Source: a virus | DNA: 64,000 nt | Direction: 5' to 3' (one strand) | IMG/VR virus record: IMGVR_UViG_3300017971_000214 | Location: 62,001-126,000 of that record | Made by a program: the position numbers and the translations under genes | Part shown: positions 7,502 through 16,077 of the stretch, piece by piece | Numbering within the stretch: the first letter of the stretch is position 1 | How the letters are laid out: each line of letters opens with the position of its first letter | Notes under the pieces: generated by a model | Told to the model about the DNA's origin: nothing | Database searches by the model: none | The model's input: only the letters and a program-made list of their open reading frames with translations

Positions 7502-8212
7502 ATGTTGATCGGAATTTCAGGCATGGCCGGTTCTGGGAAGGACGTGGTCGCCACCGACTTGGTGGAGGACTTCGGGTTCGTGCAGGTCGCCCTGGCGGAC
7601 CCGGTGAAGCGCGCAGCTCGGCATGTGTACGACTTCACGGTGGAGCAGTTGTGGGGGCCGAGCCCCGAGCGCGCGAAGCCTGACACCCGCTACCCGCGCG
7701 AGCATGGCCCGTGGACGGACGACGAGAAGTGTCTGTGCTGCGGCGTGGAGTGGGGCAGGCCGGCGCAGAAGAAGCAGTGCTACCTGACGCCTCGCTTCGC
7801 TATCCAGACGCTCGGGACCGAGTGGGGGCGCGGGTGCTACTTGGACACGTGGGTGGACTACACCATCCGAACCGCCAACCGGCTGCTCGGTCCCCAAGGG
7901 GAGCATCTTCGCTACGATCCTGTGGACGGGATCATCGAAGCACCGTTGCGCGACAGCTGGAAGGCGAAGGGCGTGGTGGTGTCGGACATCCGGTTCCGCA
8001 ACGAGTTGGAGGCCATTCGTGCAGCGGATAGCAAGCTGTGGCGAGTGCTGCGCGTCGGCCACGAGAAGCCCAAATGGAACCACGAGTCCGAAACGGAGCA
8101 GCAGGGTTTCAAAGACGAGGAGTTCGACGTGGTGCTCAAGAACGCGGGCACCTTGGCGGACCTACACACGCTGGTGAAGAGGTCGATGATGGCGATCAAG
8201 GAGCTAGGATGA
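7502..8212 (+). CDS. Deoxynucleoside monophosphate kinase-like P-loop protein
   Basis: 236 residues. The N-terminal P-loop GMAGSGKD (residues 7-14) and overall pattern (a central LGTEWGR stretch, then VVSDIRFRNELEAI and the tail) match phage dNMP kinases of the T4 gp1 type, which phosphorylate dNMPs to dNDPs. A Cys-rich stretch, CLCCGVEW at residues 77-84 with Cys93, interrupts the lid region and may bind zinc. Its end overlaps the MazG-like gene. With ThyX it fits phage dNTP supply. Substrate range cannot be read from sequence. Confidence 0.8.
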   Translation: MLIGISGMAGSGKDVVATDLVEDFGFVQVALADPVKRAARHVYDFTVEQLWGPSPERAKPDTRYPREHGPWTDDEKCLCCGVEWGRPAQKKQCYLTPRFAIQTLGTEWGRGCYLDTWVDYTIRTANRLLGPQGEHLRYDPVDGIIEAPLRDSWKAKGVVVSDIRFRNELEAIRAADSKLWRVLRVGHEKPKWNHESETEQQGFKDEEFDVVLKNAGTLADLHTLVKRSMMAIKELG

Positions 8213-8535
8213 ACTTCAGCGAGTACCAGAAGAAGGCCGGAACGACGGCGCTCTACCCCGACCGAGGCAACCACATCGCCTACCCCGCGCTAGGGCTTGC
8301 CGGCGAAGCTGGCGAGGTCGCAGAGAAGGTGAAGAAGATCTTGCGAGGAGACCGCGAGTTGGACGACGAGTACCGCGCGGTGCTGCGCAAAGAACTCGGG
8401 GATGTCCTGTGGTACGTGGCGGCGATGTGCCACGAGATCGGAGCCGACATGCAGGACGTCGCCGAGGAGAACATCGCGAAGCTCGCCTCGCGGAAGGAGC
8501 GTGGGGTCATCCGCGGAAGTGGGGATGACCGATGA
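8209..8535 (+). CDS. MazG-like nucleotide pyrophosphohydrolase
   Basis: 108 residues, ATG overlapping the upstream stop. Shows the all-alpha NTP pyrophosphatase pattern: GLAGEAGEVAEKVKK supplies the first EExxE-like metal-binding helix and KELGDVLWYVAAMCHEIG the second (E, then D three residues later). Such enzymes hydrolyse (d)NTPs or related nucleotides to monophosphates. In phages they are proposed to clean the nucleotide pool or alter host alarmones. Length fits the compact MazG-like family. Confidence 0.85.
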   Translation: MNFSEYQKKAGTTALYPDRGNHIAYPALGLAGEAGEVAEKVKKILRGDRELDDEYRAVLRKELGDVLWYVAAMCHEIGADMQDVAEENIAKLASRKERGVIRGSGDDR

Positions 8536-8735
8536 AGGTCGAGCCCGGACCCGAGCTGACGAGGGCGCAGGGGGACCTCGTGATGGAGCTGTTGTCCGAT
8601 GCGCGTGACAGCGTGTACCGAGCGGCGCAGGAAATCGGATCGAAGGACCCGGCCCACGACGTCCTGTGGAGCATGGCCGGGAGGATCGAACACGAGAAGG
8701 TCAAGCTGCTGCGGCGGTGCAAACAATGCTCTTGA
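8532..8735 (+). CDS. Small hypothetical protein
   Basis: 67 residues, ATG overlapping the MazG-like stop. Predicted helical with a CKQC near the C-terminus. It is the last gene of the nucleotide-metabolism run. A promoter-like sequence overlaps its end. Function unknown. Confidence 0.5.
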   Translation: MKVEPGPELTRAQGDLVMELLSDARDSVYRAAQEIGSKDPAHDVLWSMAGRIEHEKVKLLRRCKQCS

Positions 8736-8760
8736 CCGATCTGAATGTAGGCGGTAGTCC
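8732..8760 (+). promoter_or_regulatory. Putative sigma70-type promoter upstream of the replication module
   Basis: TTGACC at 8732-8737, a 17-base spacer, then TAGTCC at 8755-8760. It matches the TTGAC-N16..18-TAG/TAA pattern seen before several other operons here. A short ORF starts 3 bases after the -10 element, and the replication initiator starts 177 bases downstream. Confidence 0.45.
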
Positions 8761-8763
8761 TAC

Positions 8764-8913
8764 ATGCCAGGCTGGACTAAGCCTCCAGCACAGTGGGTGG
8801 TCACTCCAGAAGCGAAGAAGAGTCCGGAAGGGGATCTTCACCGGTTTCTCCCCCCTGCCGGTGATGCCCGGCTTAGCTTTCGGGCTCTCCTTCGCCGCTG
8901 GAGTGCGTCTTGA
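8764..8913 (+). CDS. Possible small protein (49 aa)
   Basis: ATG at 8764 just after a promoter-like sequence, ending TGA at 8911-8913. Composition looks protein-like (MPGWTKPPAQWVVTPEAKK, then HRFLPPAGDARLSFRALLRRW). There is no clear Shine-Dalgarno, so it would need near-leaderless translation. It fills most of the 202-base gap between the small gene ending at 8735 and the initiator. The alternative is an untranslated leader. Confidence 0.35.
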   Translation: MPGWTKPPAQWVVTPEAKKSPEGDLHRFLPPAGDARLSFRALLRRWSAS

Positions 8914-8937
8914 AGCCGATGAGAGGAGCCCGTAGCC

Positions 8938-10212
8938 ATGCCCCGACCCAAGAAGCAGCCGGCCCGTGTGAACCCTTGGCGCCTCTTTGTGGGGGCCATG
9001 GTGCCCAACTGGCTGCTGCTGCGCCCCGAGCTGTCCCTCGGTGCCAAGCTCGTCTACGGGCGCCTCGCCCAGTACGCCGGGCGCCGGGGCTACGCCTACC
9101 CACTCATGAAGACCCTCGGGCGCGCGGTAGGGGTCAGCGAGAGGCAAGCGCGACGCTACGTCTCGGAGCTGAAGAACCACGGTCTCCTGGACACGGTCGA
9201 CTACTCGGAGACCAACCGACCGAGCCGGTACTACTTCCTAAGCCACCACTGGATGTATGAAGAGGAAGTACACGAAACCACACTAGAAAGCGCGGGGGAC
9301 CAGGACCAAGAAGAAAACGACCAGGAATTGCAGAGCGATTCCGAGGATTTGACACACCCCCCGGACACATATGACCGGACCCCCCGGACACATATGACCG
9401 GACCCCCCGGACAGATGTGTCCGCCAGAAGAGAGTCAGGGAAGAGAGTCAGAGAAAGAGACTCAGGGTAGCGCCTTGCGGCGCCCCATCCCGGAAACGCC
9501 TCCTTCCGGCCCCCCGTCGAAACCGCAGGATACTGAATACGCCAGGCCACCTGATATGAAACGCGATTGTCAAGTGGGGCGCTCAGTTCCGGTCCCCTCG
9601 GTGGCCGAGCTGGGTGCGGTCGTGAAGGCCGCTCAAGCGGAGGCCGACGACGCCGCGCGCATCAAGGCGGCCAAGAAGAAGGCCGCGGCGGAGCGACGCC
9701 AGCGGTACAACGAGCAGCGCAAGGAGAACCGGAAGAACGAGCAGCGCGCGACCAACCTGCAGGGCAATGGGCTGAACGGGTCGAAGCTCACTCCTGAGCA
9801 GCGCAAGCGCCTGAAGAAGTGCGAGGGGCTGTGGCTATCCGGCATGCGGGCTCGTTGGCCCGACGCTACGTTTGCGGCGTGGAGCGGGAAGGAGCGCGGG
9901 CAGTGCACCAAGTTGCTGAAGCTCTACCCTGGTGACCTCGTAGGGCAAGCGCTATCCTATGTGATAACCAACTGGGATGCGATCAAGGAGAGGCTGTTCA
10001 GAGGCAAAGGCTCCTTCCCCACGGTGGGGATGGTGCTCCGGCTGCACGACGTGCTGGTCCCCGAAGCCGAGACGCTAGGAAAGGCGCTGGCTGTTCGGGA
10101 CGAATACAAGCAGTGGTTCAAAGACAACCCCAACAGCCTGTACCCACCGGATGACCTGGAGGCCAGGTACAACGCGGTCAAACCAGATCTCGAAGCGCTT
10201 GGATTGGAATAG
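8938..10212 (+). CDS. Replication initiator-like helix-turn-helix protein (O/RepA-type)
   Basis: 424 residues, ATG preceded by GAGGAG. Residues about 25-110 form a winged helix typical of phage replication initiators: LSLGAKLVYGRLAQYAGRRG, then GRAVGVSERQARRYVSELKN and a wing. A low-complexity acidic linker follows (about 115-165), encoded partly by 23-bp direct repeats at 9357-9423. The C-terminal half has a basic helix (AAKKKAAAERRQRYNEQRK) and a folded domain that may contact the helicase loader. The DnaC-type loader and DnaB helicase follow immediately, as in lambda O-P-type modules. Confidence 0.75.
   Translation: MPRPKKQPARVNPWRLFVGAMVPNWLLLRPELSLGAKLVYGRLAQYAGRRGYAYPLMKTLGRAVGVSERQARRYVSELKNHGLLDTVDYSETNRPSRYYFLSHHWMYEEEVHETTLESAGDQDQEENDQELQSDSEDLTHPPDTYDRTPRTHMTGPPGQMCPPEESQGRESEKETQGSALRRPIPETPPSGPPSKPQDTEYARPPDMKRDCQVGRSVPVPSVAELGAVVKAAQAEADDAARIKAAKKKAAAERRQRYNEQRKENRKNEQRATNLQGNGLNGSKLTPEQRKRLKKCEGLWLSGMRARWPDATFAAWSGKERGQCTKLLKLYPGDLVGQALSYVITNWDAIKERLFRGKGSFPTVGMVLRLHDVLVPEAETLGKALAVRDEYKQWFKDNPNSLYPPDDLEARYNAVKPDLEALGLE
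9357..9423 (+). repeat. 23-bp iterons inside the initiator gene, candidate replication origin
   Basis: A 23-bp unit, six C followed by GGACACATATGACCGGA, occurs at 9357-9379 and exactly again at 9380-9402. A partial third copy reads CCGGACAGATGTGTCC at 9407-9422. CATATG and GGACAnATGTGTCC give internal dyad symmetry. The 23-bp period is not a multiple of 3, so conservation acts on DNA rather than protein. Position inside an initiator gene is typical of lambda-type origins. Confidence 0.65.
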
Positions 10213-10845
10213 ATGAAGGATGGAGGGAGCAACGTGGAGCGGCTGCGCCGCACGCTAGGTCGATCGGACCTGGAGCGCATGAACATCCCGAAGAAGTTCT
10301 GGGGTGCGAAGGTGCAGTATGCCCCCGAGAGCGTGCGCGACGTCGTGCGCCGCTACCTGCTCAACATCGACAATATGGTGGCCCGCGGGGCCGGCATGTA
10401 CGTCGTCGGGAAGCCCGGCGTGGGCAAGACCTCTATCGCCGTTATGGTCTGCAAGGAAGCGCGTTCCTGCGGCTTCACGGCCTACTTCACCCCCATCTGG
10501 GAGTTGAGGGAGTGCATCAAGTCCAGAGTCATGTTCGAAGAGAACACGTCGGTTCTGGACCGCTGCAAGGAAGTCGATGTTCTGGTGCTCGATGATCTCT
10601 GCGCCGATGACGTCAAAGACTACACGTTCGGCGCTCGTCGCATCGAGGAGCTGCTGTCGTACCGGAGTTCTCAGAAGCTCGTCACTGCGGTTACGACGCG
10701 ATTGGATGCGTCGGAGCTGAAGAGCAAATTCGCATCCTTGATTTCATCGACACGTGGGTGCATGGTGTTCCTCCCCGTCGAAGGCCCAGACCTGAGACGG
10801 AAGCAGGACGAAGAGTTGAATAGAGCGGTGTTCGGTTCGGACTAG
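10213..10845 (+). CDS. DnaC-like helicase loader ATPase
   Basis: 210 residues starting directly after the initiator stop. Walker A GKPGVGKTS at residues 66-74 and Walker B VLVLDDL with Asp127/128. TRLDASELKSKF near the end is the usual sensor region of DnaC/IstB-type AAA+ loaders. In this family it loads the hexameric DnaB helicase at the origin. Gene order initiator, loader, helicase supports this strongly. Confidence 0.88.
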   Translation: MKDGGSNVERLRRTLGRSDLERMNIPKKFWGAKVQYAPESVRDVVRRYLLNIDNMVARGAGMYVVGKPGVGKTSIAVMVCKEARSCGFTAYFTPIWELRECIKSRVMFEENTSVLDRCKEVDVLVLDDLCADDVKDYTFGARRIEELLSYRSSQKLVTAVTTRLDASELKSKFASLISSTRGCMVFLPVEGPDLRRKQDEELNRAVFGSD

Positions 10846-10879
10846 CACGCGATCTGGCGTTGCTGTCTGGGGGATAGTA

Positions 10880-13456
10880 GTGGGCGTTGATCTCGACAAA
10901 GGACTGGTTGCATCCATACTCCGCGATGGCCCCGACGCTTTGAAGGTCGTGAGGGAGTTCGGGATTGACGGCAGCCTTTTGGTAGATCCGGGGCGCAAGT
11001 TGTTCGACTTCGTCGAGCACTACTTTCGGCAGTATGGCCAGCTCCCCACGCCCGAGCTGCTGGTATCGAAGTTCGAGAAGGGCTCTCTTCCCGACGTGAA
11101 GGATCCAATTGAGTACTTCATCTTGGAGATCCGCGGCAGGAAACTGCAGAACGATCTGAAGGGCCGCGTCTACCCGTTCATGAAGATGCTCGAAGACGGG
11201 CAGAAACCCTTCGAGGCTCTAGACGAACTGGACATTCTGATCCGTGGTCTGCGTCAGGCTCACGAGATCACACGGGCTCAAGCCGAGAGCGTGCCGAAGC
11301 TGTGGCCTGAGGTGATGGATCTCTACGACCGGGTGAAGGGCGGGGAGAAGGGCATTCTCACCCCGTGGCCTACGGTGAACAACGAGACGCTAGGCTTCTG
11401 GCCTGAAGACCTCGCGCTGTTCGCGGCCCGGCTCGGCATAGGCAAGTGCGTAGCCGAGGATACGGAGATCGTAGACCCAGAGACAGGTGTTCCGCATACC
11501 ATCCACGAGGTGTGTGAGAGAGAAGATCTCAGGAAGGTGTTCACTTGGAGCAAGGAGCGGGGGGTTCACGCTGCGCGGATAACGGCCAAGGTAGACACGG
11601 GAGTAAAACCCTGTCTGCGGTTCCGCTTTGCGTCTGGTCGCGAGGTCACTGTGACGCCGGAGCACCCTTTTCTGACCTCAGCTGGTTGGGAACCAGCGGC
11701 GGACTTGGTTGTGGGGGCTTCTGTGGGCCTTCCGGCTCGGGTGCCGTTCCCCGAGAGCCCCGAGCAGCTGCTTCCAGAGGCGGTTGATCTCCTCGCACTC
11801 CTGTTGGCGGAAGGGAGCTATAGCGGGAAGCACGTTGGGGTCTCTAGCGATGATGACGTATTGTTGTCGATCGCTAGTCGAGCGTCTGACGCTTTCGGAG
11901 TAGATCTGAAGTACCGCTCGGGAGTCGACTACGATTTCGTCCGGCGGGAGAAGTCAGGCCCCAACCATGTGAGGACGTTTCTACGCTCTCACGATATGGA
12001 CGGGAAGAAGGCCGTAGACAAGATTATCCCAGAAGCCGTGTTTGGTCTCCCTTCCGATCAGCTAGCTCGGTTCCTCGGGCTGTTCTGGATGTGTGACGGG
12101 TACGTAGATGGCACCGGTCCTGGCGTGACGCTTGCCTCCGAGAAGATGGTTCAGCAGCTCCAACATCTTCTCCTCCGTTTTGGGATTCATAGTAGTGTTG
12201 ATCCAAAGAAGGCTACGTGTGAGGGGCGTGTATTCAACGCGTGGCGTCTCAGGGTGTACGCTTCCTCTTGGCCTGTGTTCTTGGCCGCTATTCCGCTGTG
12301 GGGTAGCAAGCGAGAGCGGTTGGAGGAGTTGGAGAGCCTGGACCGAAATCCTAACATCGGCTTCCCCAGGGTTTCAGGGGAGTTCAAGGCGCATCTTTTG
12401 GGATTGGTACGGAAGAGAGAAAACCATGGGAAGCTGAAACAGGTTGGCGAGCGCCTTGGCTGGTCCAGCTATTTCATGTTCCGCAGCCTGTTCGGGAAGG
12501 GCGACACTTTGTTGCTTCGGCGCTTCGCGGTGTTCTGCGAAGTATTTGGGCTGGAAAGGGAGTTCGGTTGGTTGTGGGACAGTGAGATTTTCTGGGACTC
12601 TGTGGAGTCTATCGAGGACGTCGGCCCTACCAAGATCTATGACCTCACTGTCGAGCCTTCTGCGTGTTTCTTGGCCAATGACGTGATCGTTCACAACACG
12701 TGGGCGGCGGCCATCATCGCTCATCACGCGTGGGCCGTGGGCGGCCACAAGGTGCTGTTCGGAACGACGGAGATCTCCAAGATTCGCATCGCCATGCGCT
12801 TCGCGGCGATCCACTTCAAACTCCCCTACCGTGAGATTCGCCTCGGGAAGCTCGACGCCTTCAACGAGAAGAAGATGCGCGATGGCATCAAAGACATCAT
12901 GGATGCCGAGGGGCTGTACGTCATCGGCGGGGACTTCGACTTCCGCGTGGAGTCCTACGAGAACGCCGTCGAAGAGGTGGCGCCCGAGCTGTCGATCTTG
13001 GACGGAGCCTATTTGCTCAAGACGCAGGGGCAAACCAGGACCGAGCGCGCTGCCAACGCCTTCGACGAGCTGAAGCGAATTTGCAAGCGCACGAAGTGCC
13101 CGAGCATCGTCACCATGCAGTTCAACCGCGAGGTGAAGGCAGGCTCCAAGGCCACGGCAGACGCCGGCAACATCGCGCTGACCGACGTCGCTGGCTGGAA
13201 CGCCGATCTCGCCTACGGACTGATCCAGTCCGAGGACATGAAGAAGGACCGCCGTATGATCTTCAAGCCCTTGAAGGTCCGTGAAGGCGAGGGCGAGGAG
13301 TTCGAGGTCAATTGGGACATCGACAAGGTGAACTTCACCGAGCTGCCGAAGCTGGGTGGCGGCGGGGGTGGAGCCGATGATGATGACGATCCGTTCGGTG
13401 CTGGAGTGAACGGCACGGGCGCCAGCTCGGGCGGTTCGGACGAGGTGCCTTTCTAG
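10880..13456 (+). CDS. dnaB: DnaB-type replicative helicase, precursor with an intein in the P-loop
   Basis: 858 residues from GTG 10880 after a GGGGGAT site. Removing the intein (residues 190-606) leaves about 441 residues, normal for DnaB. The N-terminal helical domain and linker are followed by a RecA-fold: the intein splits the P-loop RLGIGK|TWAAAIIA, and SIVTMQFNREVKAG and downstream motifs resemble DnaB-family motifs. The helicase unwinds DNA ahead of the fork and recruits primase. The tail ends GGSDEVPF, like the acidic tip of bacterial SSB. Splicing must occur for ATP binding. Confidence 0.92.
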   Translation: MGVDLDKGLVASILRDGPDALKVVREFGIDGSLLVDPGRKLFDFVEHYFRQYGQLPTPELLVSKFEKGSLPDVKDPIEYFILEIRGRKLQNDLKGRVYPFMKMLEDGQKPFEALDELDILIRGLRQAHEITRAQAESVPKLWPEVMDLYDRVKGGEKGILTPWPTVNNETLGFWPEDLALFAARLGIGKCVAEDTEIVDPETGVPHTIHEVCEREDLRKVFTWSKERGVHAARITAKVDTGVKPCLRFRFASGREVTVTPEHPFLTSAGWEPAADLVVGASVGLPARVPFPESPEQLLPEAVDLLALLLAEGSYSGKHVGVSSDDDVLLSIASRASDAFGVDLKYRSGVDYDFVRREKSGPNHVRTFLRSHDMDGKKAVDKIIPEAVFGLPSDQLARFLGLFWMCDGYVDGTGPGVTLASEKMVQQLQHLLLRFGIHSSVDPKKATCEGRVFNAWRLRVYASSWPVFLAAIPLWGSKRERLEELESLDRNPNIGFPRVSGEFKAHLLGLVRKRENHGKLKQVGERLGWSSYFMFRSLFGKGDTLLLRRFAVFCEVFGLEREFGWLWDSEIFWDSVESIEDVGPTKIYDLTVEPSACFLANDVIVHNTWAAAIIAHHAWAVGGHKVLFGTTEISKIRIAMRFAAIHFKLPYREIRLGKLDAFNEKKMRDGIKDIMDAEGLYVIGGDFDFRVESYENAVEEVAPELSILDGAYLLKTQGQTRTERAANAFDELKRICKRTKCPSIVTMQFNREVKAGSKATADAGNIALTDVAGWNADLAYGLIQSEDMKKDRRMIFKPLKVREGEGEEFEVNWDIDKVNFTELPKLGGGGGGADDDDDPFGAGVNGTGASSGGSDEVPF
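11447..12697 (+). mobile_element. DnaB intein (417 aa, LAGLIDADG endonuclease domain)
   Basis: Starts with Cys (CVAEDTEIVDPETG) and ends VIVHN followed by Thr, with block B TPEHPF and block F YDLTVEPSACFLAND. These are complete class 1 splicing residues. Two dodecapeptide-like motifs, LLALLLAEGSYSG and LGLFWMCDGYVDG, indicate a LAGLIDADG homing endonuclease with the acidic residues retained. Inserted at GK^T of the Walker A motif. The region looks less GC-rich than the surrounding extein by eye. It resembles the first TerL intein in sequence and site. Confidence 0.95.
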
Positions 13457-13462
13457 GGTGAG

Positions 13463-13783
13463 ATGATGGCGCAGGTAGGACAGATTCCCCGGTACGTGAA
13501 ACACGTCACGATGGCCATTCTCAAGAAGAGAGGAATCCATTCGTTCGAGGCTGCTCTCGACATTGCTAGGGCTCAGCTCACCAAGTTCGGCTACCTCGCG
13601 GCGGGCTCGGACAAGGGACCCCCTGCGAGAATCAAGCTGACGGCGGAGGGCAGGAAGAAGAACAGGGAGTTCGCTCGCCGCCCGATGCGCATGCTTTTGG
13701 AGTTCGATCGGGCGTATCAGAAGTCCAAGTGGGGCGGGAAGGACTTGAGCGAGCGGGAGGCGGGTTCAAAATCAGAGGACTAG
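13463..13783 (+). CDS. Hypothetical protein between helicase and primase
   Basis: 106 residues, tandem ATGs at 13463/13466 after GGTGAG. Basic protein (KKRGIHSFEAALDIARAQLTK, then KLTAEGRKKNREFARRP). The first half reads like a helical, possibly winged-helix fold with an IKLTAEGRKK segment. Ends 5 bases before the primase start. Possibly a replisome accessory protein, inferred only from position. Confidence 0.55.
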   Translation: MMAQVGQIPRYVKHVTMAILKKRGIHSFEAALDIARAQLTKFGYLAAGSDKGPPARIKLTAEGRKKNREFARRPMRMLLEFDRAYQKSKWGGKDLSEREAGSKSED

Positions 13784-13788
13784 ACCGG

Positions 13789-14898
13789 ATGGACTTGGAG
13801 CAGATAGAGAAGTTGTTCAAGGTCTTGGGGTGCCTAGAGACGCGGTACAGCGGCACGTGGCTGAACGCCTCGTGCCCCTTCGCTGCGTGGAAGCACAAGA
13901 AGGGCCGCGACTCCCGTCCGAGCTTCGGCATCTCGATAGCGCCCGGCTGCGTGAGTCGGTATCGGTGCTTCGCGTGTTCGACTTCGGGGGACCTTCCCAC
14001 GTTTTTGTGGGCGTTGCAGAAGCTGAAGGGCGACGGCCCCTGGTTCGAGAGGGCTTCCAAGATCCTCATGGACCACGAGCATCCATCGCTTCGGGAGATC
14101 GAAGCTCGTATTGCTTTCGCCGAGGACCCGGAGAAGACGATTGCCGACCGACTGGCTCGGGCGCCTTCGGGTTGGGCGTACTCGGAGGCGAAGAAGCCTA
14201 GCTTCGCGTTCGATCAGAAGAGCGACGGGCGGAAGGCGCTGAAGCTAGACCACCTCGAATACGTGAAGATTCCAGAGGAGCATCTGGATCCTTTCCACTC
14301 CATTCCTCCCGAGGTGCTGGACTACCTGACAGGCCCAAGGCGTAAATTGCAGCACACCGCTATCGCGTTGTGGGATCTGGGGTGGCACCCACACAAGCGC
14401 CGAGTGGTGATCCCTATTCGAGACTGGGATGGGAACCTCGTAGCTCTCACCGGGCGCTGTCTCGACCAGTACGACGCCAAGGACGACAAGTGGTGGCACG
14501 AGCAGGAGCCCAAGTTCCTTCACAGCAAAGGTTTCAAGCGGGACTACTTTCTGTTCGGCGAGCACTTGGTGGAGCAGGGAGAACCCGGCATTCTCGTGGA
14601 GGGTCACTTCGACGCCATGTACCTCCGGCAGATGGGTTACCCCAACACGGTGGCGGTGATGGGCTCCTATTTGAGCAAGGTACAGGTCGAGAAGATCGTG
14701 TCGATGTTCAGCGAGGTCACCATCTTCCCGGACGGTGACGAGGCTGGCGGAATCGCTGCCGAGAAGTGGGAGCACGCGCTGAAAGGCCGGGTCGATGTCA
14801 AGGTGCTCACGGTACACACGGGCCGCGATCCTGACGATTACGACGACGAGGAGTTGTTGGAGCTGATGGGCTTTGACTATCAGGACGCACCCTGCTAG
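13789..14898 (+). CDS. DnaG-type DNA primase
   Basis: 369 residues from ATG 13789, 5 bases after the upstream stop (the frame is open upstream without need). N-terminal zinc-binding region CPFAAWKH...RYRCFACSTSGD. Toprim domain from about residue 260: ILVEGHFDAMYL with catalytic Glu, then IFPDGDEAGG, the DxDxxG metal site. Synthesises RNA primers at the fork with the adjacent DnaB helicase. The helicase-binding C-terminal domain of bacterial DnaG is absent, as in many phage primases. Confidence 0.88.
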   Translation: MDLEQIEKLFKVLGCLETRYSGTWLNASCPFAAWKHKKGRDSRPSFGISIAPGCVSRYRCFACSTSGDLPTFLWALQKLKGDGPWFERASKILMDHEHPSLREIEARIAFAEDPEKTIADRLARAPSGWAYSEAKKPSFAFDQKSDGRKALKLDHLEYVKIPEEHLDPFHSIPPEVLDYLTGPRRKLQHTAIALWDLGWHPHKRRVVIPIRDWDGNLVALTGRCLDQYDAKDDKWWHEQEPKFLHSKGFKRDYFLFGEHLVEQGEPGILVEGHFDAMYLRQMGYPNTVAVMGSYLSKVQVEKIVSMFSEVTIFPDGDEAGGIAAEKWEHALKGRVDVKVLTVHTGRDPDDYDDEELLELMGFDYQDAPC

Positions 14899-14910
14899 AG
14901 TTTTCCCCCT

Positions 14911-14938
14911 GCGACTCCGTAAAGGGTCGTTCGTTTTT
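14911..14938 (+). terminator. Possible weak terminator after primase
   Basis: GCGACTCC and GGGTCG can pair around GTAAA with one bulge, and TTCGTTTTTC follows. The stem is short and imperfect, so it may only attenuate transcription before the next gene. Confidence 0.3.
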
Positions 14939-14979
14939 CAACATCAGCGCGTAGCGTGAAAGCACGCCAGGAGATAGAA

Positions 14980-15783
14980 ATGAGCGAAGAACAGTCTTGG
15001 TACAACACTGGGTACGACGGCGTCTCGAAGGAAGAGGCGCGCATCCAGGCATCGCGCGGCCCGAGCCGCGTGTGGATCAAAGGGGGGACGGGGAAAGACC
15101 TCGTCCTTGTCGACGGGGAACCGTTCTGCATCTACGAGCACAATGCGAAGATCGACGGCAACTGGCGCAACCATCACACTTGTATGCGGGGGTTCGAGGA
15201 TCCCTGCCTGTCGTGTGAGACGCTGGGGGCCAAGAGCCGGTACTACTGCGGCTACCTTACTGCGGTGGACTGCTCGCTCTGGGAGGACAAGAAGGGCAAC
15301 AAGTACCAGTTCGAGGTGAAGCTCATCGGCGGCAAGCTGGGGCAGCTCAAGAAGTGGAAGCGCAAGCAGGAGTCGCGGGAAGAGGACGGCAAGGGCGGCC
15401 TGGCGATGACCAAGTGGAAGGTCTTCCGGGAGGACGACACGAAGGCGTCTACGGGCGATGAGTGGGAAGCTGACGGCGAGGTAACGAAGCCGGAAAAGCT
15501 GTTCGAGGTCGCCAACTACCGCGGGAAGCTGCTGTCCGAGATGTGGGACGAGGCGGAAAAAGAGGAGCCCAAGATGGTGGCTCTCAAGAAGATTTTCCAG
15601 CTGGAGTTCGACGACGACGGCAATCTCGTGCGCAAGGTTGTCCCGTTCAACTACATGGAAGTCCTGAAGCCGAGGGGCAACCAGTTCGTGAAGGACATGC
15701 TTCGCGGAGCTTCGACGGACGACGACACCAACAGCGATAAGTCTGGTGGCGCTGGAGGGTCGGAGGACGACGTTCCGTTCTAG
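14980..15783 (+). CDS. Zinc-containing putative ssDNA-binding protein with SSB-like acidic tail
   Basis: 267 residues from ATG 14980, preceded by AGGAGAT. Residues about 40-90 contain His and Cys ligands spaced for zinc (HHTC, then DPCLSCETLG and YYCGY). The last 25 residues are acidic and end EDDVPF, close to the DDDIPF tip of bacterial SSB and like tails of T4 gp32 and T7 gp2.5. A DNA-replication position, zinc site and acidic tail make a gp32-like ssDNA-binding role plausible. A separate OB-fold SSB lies at 23940. Followed by a good terminator. Confidence 0.55.
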   Translation: MSEEQSWYNTGYDGVSKEEARIQASRGPSRVWIKGGTGKDLVLVDGEPFCIYEHNAKIDGNWRNHHTCMRGFEDPCLSCETLGAKSRYYCGYLTAVDCSLWEDKKGNKYQFEVKLIGGKLGQLKKWKRKQESREEDGKGGLAMTKWKVFREDDTKASTGDEWEADGEVTKPEKLFEVANYRGKLLSEMWDEAEKEEPKMVALKKIFQLEFDDDGNLVRKVVPFNYMEVLKPRGNQFVKDMLRGASTDDDTNSDKSGGAGGSEDDVPF

Positions 15784-15801
15784 GGGCGTAGCTGAGGCTA
15801 T

Positions 15802-15849
15802 GCCCCGCCGGCTGCCTATTCCCCCCTTGGTGGTCGGCGGGGCTTTTTC
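15802..15849 (+). terminator. Rho-independent terminator
   Basis: GCCCCGCCG (15802-15810) pairs with CGGCGGGGC (15835-15843) around a 24-base loop, followed by TTTTT. Nine GC-rich pairs plus a T-run immediately after a stop codon. It ends the replication operon. Confidence 0.85.
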
Positions 15850-15863
15850 ATTGGGAGACGGGC

Positions 15864-16073
15864 ATGAGTGAGCGGAGTCGGGTGGTGTTCGCTGTACTGC
15901 ACTTGGGGCGAAGCGGCATGGAGGTGGTGAGCGAACGTGGAGGCAGGAAGCGCAAGGTGAACATCACCTGGCACCGGAAGGATGTCTCTGACGCTCCTCC
16001 CGAAGACTGGGCGAATCAGGTCAGCAAAGAGCAGGATTTCCAGGACTCTGATCGTATGCCGGACATGGGGTAA
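15864..16073 (+). CDS. Small hypothetical protein
   Basis: 69 residues, ATG after GGGAGACGGGC. Begins MSERSRVVFAVLHLGRSG, then a basic stretch (GGRKRKVNITWH) and an acidic end. Lies just after the terminator and 4 bases before the helicase start. Not recognised. Confidence 0.5.
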   Translation: MSERSRVVFAVLHLGRSGMEVVSERGGRKRKVNITWHRKDVSDAPPEDWANQVSKEQDFQDSDRMPDMG

Positions 16074-16077
16074 TCTG

